A DNA stretch of 64,000 nucleotides from Fonsecaea monophora (Eukaryota; Ascomycota; Eurotiomycetes; Chaetothyriales; Herpotrichiellaceae): assembly GCF_001642475.1 (NCBI RefSeq), contig NW_019173966.1, positions 62,001-126,000 of the forward strand, written 5' to 3'. Under the pieces are notes generated by a model, which was not told where the DNA came from, made no database searches, and was given only the letters and a program-made list of their open reading frames with translations. Positions within the stretch are counted from its first letter, which is position 1; each line of letters opens with the position of its first letter. Shown here piece after piece: positions 35,804-45,949 of the stretch. Both the position numbers and the translations under genes were made by a program.

Positions 35804-36950
35804 ATGTCGACAGTCACAACGCCAAAGAGGCGCCTGGAGCAGCTCAGCGGCCAGATTGCGCAACCTCCAATCATCGATGAAGGGACATACAAAGGAATGC
35901 CCCGGGTTGCCCGGCGGGCTGGAGATTCAGTAGGACAGTGAGTTCCACAGGCTGAAACCCCATCCACCCCCCTGGCGTACCTCGTTACGAGTATTCGTAC
36001 TCGTACAGCCCCCCTGGTTGGGAGAGACACGCAATAGATCTGACGAAAGAGGAATATGCCAGACGCACTCAGGGTAAAGTGGTCATCATCACGGGATGCA
36101 ACTCGCCCCTGGGTATGGGCCGAGCAACGGCGCACCAGTTTGCCAGGAATGGTGCTCGGGCAGTCTACATCTGTGACTACATGGACGACTACCTGAACCT
36201 GCACGTGGAGGAGATGAATGAACTCTACCCCAAGGTCGCCGTCCATGCACGAAAGTTTGACGCAGGAGACGAGGCCGGGGTCAAGGCCGTTGTGGCCGAC
36301 GCTCTCGAGACGTACGGACGACTCGACGTGTTCTTTGCCAACGCCGCAAACTCGGGCACCTGGAAGGAAGTGTGGGACATTGAGGTCGAGGAATTTGAGC
36401 GGACAATCAGGACGAACTTGACCAGGTAGGTCCTCGCGCCACAATCTGCTCCCACATCTGATCGCAGACACGAACAATGATGGGACACAGTGTCTTCCTG
36501 GCCATAAAACACGCCGGCCCTGCAATGCAGGTGACCAGCAAAGACAAGCCCTACTCGAGTGGTTCGATCATCGCCACCTCTTCAACGGCCGGTCTCCGCT
36601 CGAACGGCGGCAGCACAGATTACAGCGCCGCGAAGAGCGCGGTGGTGAATCTCGTGCAGACGGCCTGTTTCCAGTACGCGGGACGCAATATCAGATGCAA
36701 CGCCATTGCGCCGGGCATGACGCACTCTGGCATGACGGAGCCGGTCTTCTACGGTCCAGCGCGAGAGAGAGGCACGCTTCACAAGGTTGGGCAGCTGTGT
36801 CCTCTTCGACGAGGTGCCGTGGCCGACGAGATTGCGAGGGTCGCACTATTCCTGGGCTCGGATGAAGCCAGCTATGTCAATGGTCAGGTATGGGCCGTGG
36901 ACGGTGGGTTGAGCTCTGGCCTGCCCTACAAGTTGGGCAGTATGGCATAG
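35804..36950 (+). CDS. Short-chain dehydrogenase/reductase with N-terminal extension
   Basis: Exons 35804-35937, 36063-36425 and 36491-36950 give 318 residues. About 45 residues (PKRRLEQLSGQIAQPP and onward) precede the Rossmann fold, as in a fungal SDR subgroup. NAD(P) motif TGCNSPLGMGRA, then DYMDDY after the second strand, FFANAANSG (NNAG equivalent), ATSS (catalytic Ser region), YSAAK (catalytic Tyr and Lys) and PGMTHSGM. C-terminal GQVWAVDGGLSSG is typical. Cofactor preference is uncertain; the Asp after the second strand suggests NAD. In the proposed pathway it would interconvert 4-oxo- and 4-hydroxyacyl-CoA. It is convergent with the ligase gene, 149 nt apart. Confidence 0.88.
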
Positions 36951-37099
36951 CTGATCATTATCACAACGCTATAAACGATGATCAAATACAAACCAAGTAA
37001 CCCGTGAAATATATCCTGCTCTGACGAAAGCCCATCACATTTTCTGGCGCACTCCTGCTCTAAAGTAGACCCCCCCTTTGGGCTCGCGGTTCGTGTTCA

Positions 37100-38924
37100 T
37101 CAAAGCTTCGGTCTCGACGTGGACAGCGTCATCGAGTCCCGCTTCGCCCATTCCTTCATGACTTTCCTCTGAATCTTGCCGCTCGGTAGACGAGGGACCT
37201 CAGGGATGAACGCGACGCCTCCGACAAGACGCTTGTGCTTCGACACACGGGGGTTCAGCCACTCCTGGACCTCCTTCTCGGTGACTTTCCCGCGAGATTC
37301 TTCCTTCAGTGCCACGTACGCCCGGGGCCATTCGCCGTCGTCAAAGGTGACGCCGACCACACCGGCATCGGCAATATCGGGATGCTCTATCAAGGCGGCC
37401 TCGATTTCTGCCGGCGACACTTGAAGGGCCTGCACCTTGATCAATTCCTATCGCGGTCAAGTTAGCTAATGGGTGTGATAAAAGTCGATTATCGTCGTGT
37501 ATCATACCTTCTTCCGATCCACGATCGACATCCATCCGTCATCGCTCATCACGAGAATATCACCGCTCTTCAACCATCCAGTCACAGGGTCGAAAGTGTC
37601 GAGCGTCGCTTGCGGATTCCTCCAGTATCCGAGACAGACCTGTGGGCCGCGAACGTAGAGCTCGCCCGCCTCCCCTATATTCGCCTCCCTGCCATCGTCT
37701 GTGATGATCTTGACCTCGGTATTGGGCATGACAACTCCCACAGAGCCAGTCCGGTGCTTCTCGTAGTACGGGACGCCAGACACGGCACACGTTGTCTCAG
37801 TCATGCCCCATCCCTGCGTGATCCGAACATTGAATTTCTTTGACACGTTGGCTTCCAGCTCCCGTGAAACAGGTGCGGCACCACACAGGATCTCCTTGAC
37901 GCTGCTTAGGTCGTAGTTTGCCGTCTCTGGTCTCTTGTCTAACATGATTAGGATCGGGGGAACGGTCTGGAGGCGGGTGATCTTGTGGTCTTGGATGATG
38001 CGAAGGTACTCGACAAACTCGAATTTGCTGATGATGAGCATGGGGATGTGGTTGATTGTCGCCATGAGCATGCCATAACATTGTCCATAGGCATGGTAGA
38101 GAGGTAGGAATCCCGCCCATTTCTCCGAGGGTTCGAAGTCGTAGAGAGAATTGATCTGCTTGACGTTGGAGACGACGTTGAAATGAGATACGCAGACGCC
38201 CTTGGGCAGGCCGGTGGTGCTGAGAATCTCGTGAGCTTCAATACGCAGACTCGGTCAGGGTCAATCCACATACCCGGACGAGAAGTTGATTGCCGCAGTG
38301 GTCTTGACTGCCTCTTCACCCGGGAGTTTCCTCCACTGCCACCGCTCTCCCTGCTCGGGAGTCCCCAGAATGACCCTCCAATCCGGAAGACCATCGACAT
38401 TTCCTGTCTCACGGTCCGAGAAGGCATACATTCTCATGCCCGGGACAGCTGCTTTGGCGGCGGCAGCCTTCGCGGTCGATATCAAGGTGGGATGTACAAG
38501 CAGAACCTTGGGCTGCAAGACTGTGATTTGATATTCCAGTTCTGACCACCATCCATGAGCTTCATGTTTCATTTGGACAAACCATAGCTTTTCACAAGCT
38601 CTACCCACCTTTGGCAGTGAACGTTGGGTTTGCTCCGGAGAACGCAGCACCAATGCCCACCACTCCGAAATACGATACTGGGACCATGATATGATTGGGC
38701 GTGAAGAGCAAGCATCTATCTTCGAACCGAACGCCTAACTGCTCGAGACCATAACCAAACCGCTTGGCCAAAGCCAGGGCACTCTTTGGAGAGTTCCAAT
38801 GCGATGTGTCCGCAGCATCGATCCAGAGAGGCTTATCCGACACAGGTCGATCGGCGGGGAACAGAAAATCCAAGATGCTGCATTTCTGCAGGGTCAGAGG
38901 CGCGATCTTCGAGGCGTGAGGCAT
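37100..38924 (-). CDS. Acyl-CoA synthetase, 4-coumarate-CoA-ligase-like
   Basis: ANL-superfamily ligase that activates a carboxylic acid with ATP and CoA. Exons 38924-38609, 38541-38274, 38219-37508 and 37447-37100 give 547 residues. Motifs: FSSGTTGLPKG (P-loop-like, about 192-202), PLYHAYGQCYGML, GWGMTETTCAVS, GELYVRGPQVCLGYWRNPQA, GWLKSGDI, SIVDRKKELIKVQALQVSPA (hinge) and PRLPSGKIQRKVMKEW with the adenylation Lys. The last three residues are PKL, a possible type-1 peroxisomal signal. This would place activation where fungal beta-oxidation occurs. It diverges from the acyl-CoA dehydrogenase gene over a 520 nt promoter. Confidence 0.92.
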
Positions 38925-39444
38925 CTTTGGCGCAAGCAAGCAACGAGAAAGAAACAAGGATCAACGTCTATCACCCGCTTCAGCACGAACACATTTGGGG
39001 GAACGAGCATGAAGGTCTATATCAAGAGGCACATCCCGGGAGCCCATGTCGACCCGTCTAGCACGCGCTGTTGCTGTCGGGGACACACCAATAGCCGATG
39101 CGACATGGGTCGATTGCCAGCAGTAGAGCTACAGACTGCGCGTAGTGCCTCGATCGAGCAGCTAAAGGCACAAACACGAACGACGTCGACTGCATCGAGG
39201 TCGCGGTCACTCTCCGGAGCCCGGAGTGAGGGCTCCGGATTGGAGACCATCTCCACAACTGAGCAAAGTGTAGCACAGCTGCTTTACCTCGGCCTTCCAT
39301 TCTCGGAGACTCGCAGGACTCGTGTCAGGCCATCCGCGGGCTTGCAGTGTTGGTTCAAAACTTCCAACAACAGCCTCGTGCTATGTGGATTCTGACTCTC
39401 ACAACTGTCAAGGAGTCTCGTACAGCAATACGGAATCCCACACC
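38925..39444. promoter_or_regulatory. Divergent promoter, acyl-CoA synthetase / dehydrogenase
   Basis: 520 nt between starts at 38924 (leftward) and 39445 (rightward). It holds the 10-bp-arm inverted repeat at 39213-39239, so the two genes are probably co-regulated. Confidence 0.65.
39213..39239. promoter_or_regulatory. Inverted repeat with 10 bp arms and 7 nt spacer
   Basis: Arms TCCGGAGCCC (39213-39222) and GGGCTCCGGA (39230-39239) are exact reverse complements. The spacer holds one more GGAG. CCGGAG/CTCCGG half-sites with a fixed spacer are the kind bound by dimeric fungal Zn2Cys6 regulators. The element is 206 nt from the dehydrogenase start and 289 nt from the ligase start. Confidence 0.6.
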
Positions 39445-41035
39445 ATGGCCACCATCCCAGACCACCCGTCTCTTGCTCGGATCCCGCCAGGATACCGGAC
39501 AAAGCTGAGCCCCAAAGCAGTCGATATCATTGCCAAAGTATACGATTGGGTTGAAAATGAGTGCATTCCGGCAGACCACATTGTCAAGGCGCAACTGGAG
39601 GAGAACCGGTGGGCGATGCCGCCCTACATCAAGGAGCTGAGAAAGAAGGCAAAGGCACAAGGCTTGTTCAATCTCTTCCTACCGAACCACTTCAAGGAAA
39701 GCCCGGGACTCACGATTCTGGAGTATTCGTGCTGCTGTGAACTTCTTGGCCGAGTTTACTGGGCTCCAATGGTAGGGACCAAGGCGTTCGAGGGATCAGG
39801 ATGGGTACTAACAGAGTGTCCAGACACTCAACTGCCATGCGCCAGACACCGGCAACATCGAGCTTTTGGCCAAATACTGCACGGAGGAGCAGAAGAAGAA
39901 ATGGATGCAGCCTCTCTTGGACGGAGAGTGCTTGTCTGCCTACTCGATGACAGAACCTGATGTTGCTGCCTCGGACGCAACGAACATTTCGTGCCGTATT
40001 CGACGTGAAGGCAACGAGTACGTGATCAACGGTCGGAAGTTGTATGGGAACTGGATTGGAAATGAGGATGTCAGGTTCTACATCCTAATGGGGTGCTCTG
40101 ATCCAGACAATCCGGATCCGTGGAAGCGCCATTCGACCGTGATTGTGCCCAGGGACACCCCAGGACTGAAGGCAGTCCGGTACATGACAATCATGGGCTA
40201 TGACTGTGCCCCAGAGGGACATGGTGAGTATGTGTATGAGAATGTGAGGATCCCCGCGGAAAACATCATCTTGGGAGAAGGGCGAGCATTCGAAATCGCT
40301 CAAGGTCGACTTGGGCCAGGGAGAATACACCATTGGTGAGTTGGCCTCCAAGTGCATGCTGCATTTAAACTAATGCTATCGAAGCATGCGCCTGCTTGGT
40401 CAAGCTGAGCGCGCATATGAACATGCACTCATCAGAGCTACGGATGTAAGAAAGAAGCCCCGGGGTAAATTGATTGGTGAGTTCGACAGCAATATCGAGC
40501 GGCTTGCCGACATGCGCATGGAGATCGACGCTCTTCGCCTGGTTGTTCTGAACGCCGCAGAGACCATGGATCTCATGGGCAACGTCGCAGGAAGATACGC
40601 CATTGCCCAGGCGAAGATCATGGTGCCTCTAGGCGTGACCAAGATTGTGGATGAGTGCATGCAAATGTTCGCTGGACAAGGACTCACACAGCACACATTC
40701 CTCCCTGAAGCTGTAAGGCCACCCTCCCCTCTCTCTTGTCTAGAATGGGCGATTTCCCCCCTCATACTCCCCAACAACTCATGACACACTTGGCGAGGAG
40801 CGGTCTCGACTCGAGCTAACGATTTGGGCAGTGGACGTACGCCAGATTCGCTCGGATTGCAGATGGGCCAGATGCTGCTCACAAGCACCAAGTTGGGCGA
40901 GATCAGCTGAAGACTGCGGCTGAAGTCAGGTCGAAACATCTCGGGTACAAGAACAGATACCATGAATTGGCAAAGGAGTGGGGAATGCCTGCAACGGAAC
41001 GCTTCGAGTATGTTGCGCGGATCGAGAAGCTGTAA
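39445..41035 (+). CDS. Acyl-CoA dehydrogenase, ACAD10/ACAD11-like
   Basis: Exons 39445-39771, 39824-40335, 40385-40712 and 40832-41035 give 456 residues. The FAD-dependent dehydrogenase fold is complete: GNIELLAKYCTEEQKKKWM, CLSAYSMTEPDVAASDATN, EYVINGRKLYGNWIGNEDVR, MGYDCAPEGHGEYVYENVRI, FEIAQGRLGPGRIHHCMRLL, and a C-terminal helical bundle with ARIADGPDAAHKH. The GRLGPGRIHHCMR and APEGHGE signatures are those of the ACAD10/11 and bacterial LvaC group, not straight-chain dehydrogenases. That group works on 4-phosphorylated acyl-CoAs made by a partner APH kinase; in animals the two are one protein, here they are separate genes. The C-terminus EKL is at best a weak peroxisomal signal. Confidence 0.92.
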
Positions 41036-41896
41036 CCTAAGTGCCACAGAACCACGAGCAGCACCAGCCACCCACCAGCCAGAAGGGCCCGGGGCACTAC
41101 AAGGTAGTCGTGGTGTCATTCATTGTCCCACCCGTCAACGCCTAGACCAGTGAGAAATGTCACGTAGGGTGTCAATTACTGCTAAAGGCAATTGACTACC
41201 TACCAAGGTACCTACTAAGAGAGAATCCAGACTGAAAACTGAATGTAAAAGCCCCCAGAAGAAAACCTCCCTGTAAGCGTGGTGCAGCCATTGACGCCCC
41301 AGGTGGGTGCCTGGAATGGCGCCTATAAGCCTCCCTATAAGGATGCCCACACTCTAGCTATCTGGGTCCTTATCACCACCCCACAGCCATCACAATGCCC
41401 CGAAACGCCCCTCCCAGACGCCTCCTGCAAGGCACCCAATAATTGCCTCGCTGCGTCCCCAGGTAAGCGGGATCAACACTGTTCAAATGATCTTTTGTGT
41501 CTCGCACAACGGTCCTCCTTCGTAGTCTAGTACCATTCTGACTAGTCGCCTCATTCCAAAAGAGTCGAGCCGCAGGTTTCGCCCCGTTAAGAAATTTCGC
41601 TTCCTTTCGCAGGGGGGCTTTTGTAACATCGCTTTGGGTTTAGATGACACCTGGCCGAGGTGAGGGAGTTTTGATGGGGATCCGTGATGGAGGGTCAAGA
41701 TGGTCAAGATGGTCATGATGGCATGTGCCGAGGGTTACGAGCCAAGCCTTGACCGCCCCGCGTCCTTCTTCCGACTTCTCCAGAATTCCCCCCGTGTGCT
41801 AAATCCTAGCTTCATCTAGTATCCCATTGTCAGGACGCTCTCACTATTGAGATATCAGAAGAGAAAGCATTCTTGTCAATACAGCCTCAGTCAGTG
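41036..41896. other. Intergenic, bZIP gene promoter
   Basis: 861 nt between two rightward genes. It contains a tandem AAGATGGTC/ATGATGG stretch near 41697-41722. No gene recognised. Confidence 0.5.
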
Positions 41897-43721
41897 ATGG
41901 AGACCATGACCAGCGAGATCATGCTGCCCCTGCAGCTGTCGCCAGGTCCGCCGCTATCAGTCCGCAAGCCCAAGCAGATCAGCGACAAACGACGTGACAA
42001 GAAACGAGTCGCCGACCGACACTGTCAGCGCCAGGCCCGAGCCCGCACGAAGAACAAAATCGCCGAGTTAGAGTCTCTGGTAGCACATCTGACGAGCCAG
42101 TCCGGCAATGAAATCTGCAGAGAGCTGAGGGAGCAGCTCGAGAGCGCGCGGACTGAATGTCGGTCACTCAAACGCAAACTCGCGACGATATATTCCCTAG
42201 CTCAGATCAACCTGGAGGAAGAGTCGGATGAACGTCACGACGTGGAGGGGAAGGGTAGGTTGCAACCAGCAGCAGCTCGGGGGATATTGACCAGACAACT
42301 AACAAAAAGCTCACCAGAACGAGCCGACTCCTCCCCATCTTTTACACTGTTCAACCAGCCTAGATCACCTCCGGTGGCCGTGAACGACCTCCAGGTAGAA
42401 TCCAGCAACGACGCTGGCCGTCAATCGCGTGGACCTGCGTGCAACGTCCACGGTGAGGCTGAATTCGGCTTTGCCCTCGATGATAGCCTCAATTTAAACT
42501 TTCCGGATGCCATGTTCGATGAGCAAACTTTCAATCCGATGGGGTTAGGGCCAACACCACTTGAGATGGATGGAATGTCCGGCCCCCACAGCTGTAACAC
42601 AATCACCACAACCGCGACCGCCACCACTTCGATGCCTCTTTCGTTTCCCGAAAGTGGGTCCTCGTGCACGTGCTCACACCATATTCATCCACACAAGCAG
42701 TCAAACATGTGGGCGTTTGTGAGCGAGACGTTGATGGATTGGAAGACGCACAACTGGCCTAAGCTTCAGAATGACGACACCACTGCCGACGATATCGCCG
42801 TGCGCGCTGTTATCGAAGGCTGGACTGAACCTAGCCTGGTCAATTTGACTGCTTCGTGGCGCATTTTACGGGAAGTCGACGAGAAAGTATGGGCCAACTC
42901 CCGCGACGTCGATCGCCTGGCCGTCCTCTGCATTATGCATTTACTGCTCCAGGTATGGCTGTCGCCCCAAAATGTGGTTACCGGTGTATCTGACTTCAGA
43001 GTACAGTGCCACCTCAATCCTTCGGAGAAAAATCAGTCCAACCTCCCTGCCTGGTATAGGCCAAGGTAACACTCATTCCCGCTTCAACCTCTTTCTTCCT
43101 GCTGGTAAAGACGACGCTGACCAACAACAGACCGTCGCAAGTGGCTCAGAAACATGCATATGCCATCGACTTCTTCGTTTGGTAGGTGAAGACCGAGACA
43201 ACCCTTCAAGTCTGCCTTCCACACCAACATGGTCTGACCTCTTATCTCCTAGGCCGGGAATTCGTGAGCGATTTGTCTATCACTACCACAAATACTGTTC
43301 GAACAGGTTCTGGGCACTCTTGGCTCAACACTTCCGCTTCGTGTGGCCGTACGATCTCCGCGACTGTTATGTACACAATCGATCGACGAATAGATATCAA
43401 TTGTCAGACTTATTCCGGCGTCATCTCAATGACCTCACGTCCTTCACCTTTGACAAAGACATGTTTGGCAACTACCCTGAATTCGACTGCGACATACCAA
43501 AGTACATGAAAATTCCGACAAGTCTGACTTTGAAGCAGCTGGGCAACGAACCACACAGGCGGAGATACAATGAGATACCAGGAAACCAGAAACTGATAGG
43601 ATTTGCTCCTATGCCTGCCACTAGCCCTCCAGGGCAGTGGTTTGTACCACCCGACGATATGACGAAAAGTGTTGGCTCCGTATTGTGGGGCCAGCCGCTG
43701 CAGATGAATCAATTTCTATAG
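41897..43721 (+). CDS. bZIP transcription factor with DUF3425-type C-terminus
   Basis: Four exons (41897-42952, 43007-43065, 43131-43181, 43253-43721) give 544 residues. The basic region (residues about 32-53: KRRDKKRVADRHCQRQARAR) and a leucine-zipper-like helix (NKIAELESLVAHL, with a further coiled coil ELREQLESARTECRSLKRKL) lie at the N-terminus. The middle is Ser/Thr-rich. The C-terminal domain matches the fungal DUF3425 pattern: LLLQCHLNPSEKNQSNLPAW, YRPRPSQVAQKHAYAIDFFV, WPGIRERFV, CSNRFWALLAQHFRFVWPYD. The two tiny exons (59 and 51 nt) are needed to complete it; without them the frame appears broken into two genes. As the only regulator at the cluster edge it is a candidate pathway-specific activator (inference). 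Confidence 0.87.
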
Positions 43722-44544
43722 GGTCAGAATGAACAGTGCGTGGTATAGCGGATGTGGTCGTCTGGGGTAGAGCGCGAAATGGGAATTTGACCTCAAGTTG
43801 ACGGAACTCAGGGCGTTTGCCGCCATAACGCGGCCTGATGATAATGTACGGCCCGAAAACCGCTTCGAGGTATCTTCGAGAAGGAGCCATTATTGTATTC
43901 AATGCAATCTTCGACCTTTTAATCTACACGAGTGACTGGTGTATGAACTACAGACCTCACGGTATTCACTGAGCAGAATATCCAGCTACTTCGCTAACGT
44001 CGAAACAGACTCTGTCCCTACTTTGAAAGCGATTTCTCTCAAGCATGTTTGCCGGAGGCCGCTCATATATGAGATATTAAGAGCCGTCCACTTTGTTATG
44101 CTCCCGACACTTTCATGCCCTGACTTCTGCTTTCCTTTGCTGCATTTCACGTCTCTTTCACCAGGGGCCAGCTATATTCAACTTGCTACTCAAGGGCACG
44201 AGTAAAGGCTCACATAAAATCGTTAACTTCGATTACCTCTCACCTTTCACCTTTCACCTTTCACCTTTCACCTTTCACCTTTCACCTTTCACCTTTCACC
44301 TTTCACCTTTCACCTTTCACCTTTCACCTTTCACCTTTCACCTTTCACCTTTCACCTTTCACCTTTCTTTCCTTACACCACCTCGAAATTGGCAGGCAGC
44401 AGAAACTGCGAGATCTGCCCTCGATTCAACAACCACACGTGTTGATCTGCCTCAGGACTCGGACGAAGAGGTAAGCTAAAATTCTCACACGATGCAGTGC
44501 TCGAAAGGCGAGTTATATTAACGCCACGATCAATAGGATCGAGG
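43722..44544. other. Intergenic with heptamer minisatellite
   Basis: 823 nt between the bZIP gene and BTB gene 3. Holds the CACCTTT repeat at 44241-44367; nothing else recognised. Confidence 0.6.
44241..44367 (+). repeat. Tandem heptamer (CACCTTT), about 18 copies
   Basis: Perfect 7 nt unit repeated without interruption over 127 nt, about 180 nt before the BTB gene 3 start codon. One strand is all pyrimidine except for a single A per unit. It is not the fungal telomere unit. Because 7 is not a multiple of 3, it reads as a 7-residue peptide repeat in any frame, which creates a spurious open frame. Confidence 0.95.
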
Positions 44545-45308
44545 ATGCAAGAGACTGGGAGCAGAGAGGGTGGGACACTGGACGAGGACTTTGAGGTCGA
44601 TAAGTGAGTCCTTGTTCCTCTCACTTTTTGGAGGCCGCTAAGTTTTCCAGCATTTACACAAGCCCAGTCGTCAAGGTGGTTGTTGGATCGCTAACCCAAG
44701 AGTTTTACGTCCACAAGAGGCACATGGCCGAAGTGAGCCCCTTCTTCAAAGCTTGCCTTTCGGCGGGGATGATGGAACGGCAAAACAACGAGCTCGTCCT
44801 CCCAGACGATCCATGTAGGGCTTTCAGATTTCTGGTCGGTTGGGTTTACAACCGCAGCGTCCCAGCCATCCGTAACGAAAAGGATGCGATGTCAGCCGTT
44901 CAGGCGTGGACACTTGGTGACAAGTATTACATACCAAAGTTCCAGAATGCTCTTTCTGATGAGCTTCGAATCTTCTGGGCATGGGATTTAGTTCACCCTC
45001 GCACCTTTTTATGGCTGGTCGAGAATAGCGCCGATGTGACCGCTCTCCGACAACTTGTTTGCGATTATCTATGCTATGGCCTGGTACATTCGTCCTCGAT
45101 GTACAGATATGCTTGTGACGAGGATGAGGTGGAGTCTCCGAGTGCCGACAGTTATGCGAGGGCGCTCAAGGACTTACTAGGCAATCCCGAGATCGGCTTC
45201 GAGTTGTTCTGGGCCACAAACAATTTGAAAAGAGGAGGAACAGATCCAAAAGACTTTGATCGGTGCTATTATCACGTTCACGCCGAAGGCCAGACTTGCG
45301 TGTGGTAA
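44545..45308 (+). CDS. BTB/POZ domain protein 3
   Basis: Exons 44545-44603 and 44651-45308 (47 nt intron, phase 2, GTGAGT...CCAG) give 238 residues. BTB/POZ: SPVVKVVVGSLTQEFYVHKR, VSPFFKACLSAGMMERQNNE, LPDDPCRAFRFLVGWVYNRS, VQAWTLGDKYYIPKFQNALS. The C-terminal motif CYYHVHAEGQTC ends the protein two residues later. The order, intron phase and motif match BTB proteins 1 and 2, 17 kb away. Function unknown. Confidence 0.85.
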
Positions 45309-45949
45309 AGACGAAAGAAAAAGTCAATCTGTTGAAAAGAGGTCGGAGTGGATGGGACAGCTTCGGAACCAGGACCGTGCTCAAACTTTGAAGTCCGCAC
45401 AAGTGAGAAGAAGCTCAATAGCATGGACCTGGGACCAAGAAACTCAAACAATCCAGTTGAATATGGCAAAAACGAGTCCTGCTGTTTACGGAAGGGGCTC
45501 CGTGACATCTCAGGGGGCTAATGCAAGGGACATACATCACATATTGGACTATGAGGGACAAGAACACCACGGCAACTGTGCTTGTCTACTCGTTGAGAGC
45601 TGGATTTCCTCAATAGAAAGCGGGATGTCATTGCCCCATTTATCCCTGCCAAGCTGTTTTACAAACGGTGTGAATGGGTTGATAATGGTTGAATTGGGTT
45701 GAGCTGCGAGTATTGATGAGGCAGTGAATGTTGAATCGACAGTGAATAAAGTAAGTGAAGCGCGCAGTGAAGAATGCCACTCTTTACTATTTTACGAGGT
45801 ACTTGGGTCGTGGCTTCCTCAAGTTTTCCGCCTCCTTGAGTACTGGATTCATTCCATCCTCCTCCTCCTCCTCTTCCTTCTTTCTTCTTCTTCTCCCACC
45901 CTCAACTCAGTTTCGCCTACAATATTCCAGTCTCAGCTGTACAGCTGTC
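45309..45949. other. Intergenic between BTB genes 3 and 4
   Basis: 641 nt, with a (CCT/CTT)-rich pyrimidine run near 45855-45900 just before BTB gene 4. No gene seen. Confidence 0.5.

Noticed and set aside
44093..44479. 128-codon frame across the heptamer repeat
   Set aside because: Stays open only because the CACCTTT unit contains no stop in any frame; no protein-like sequence outside the repeat.
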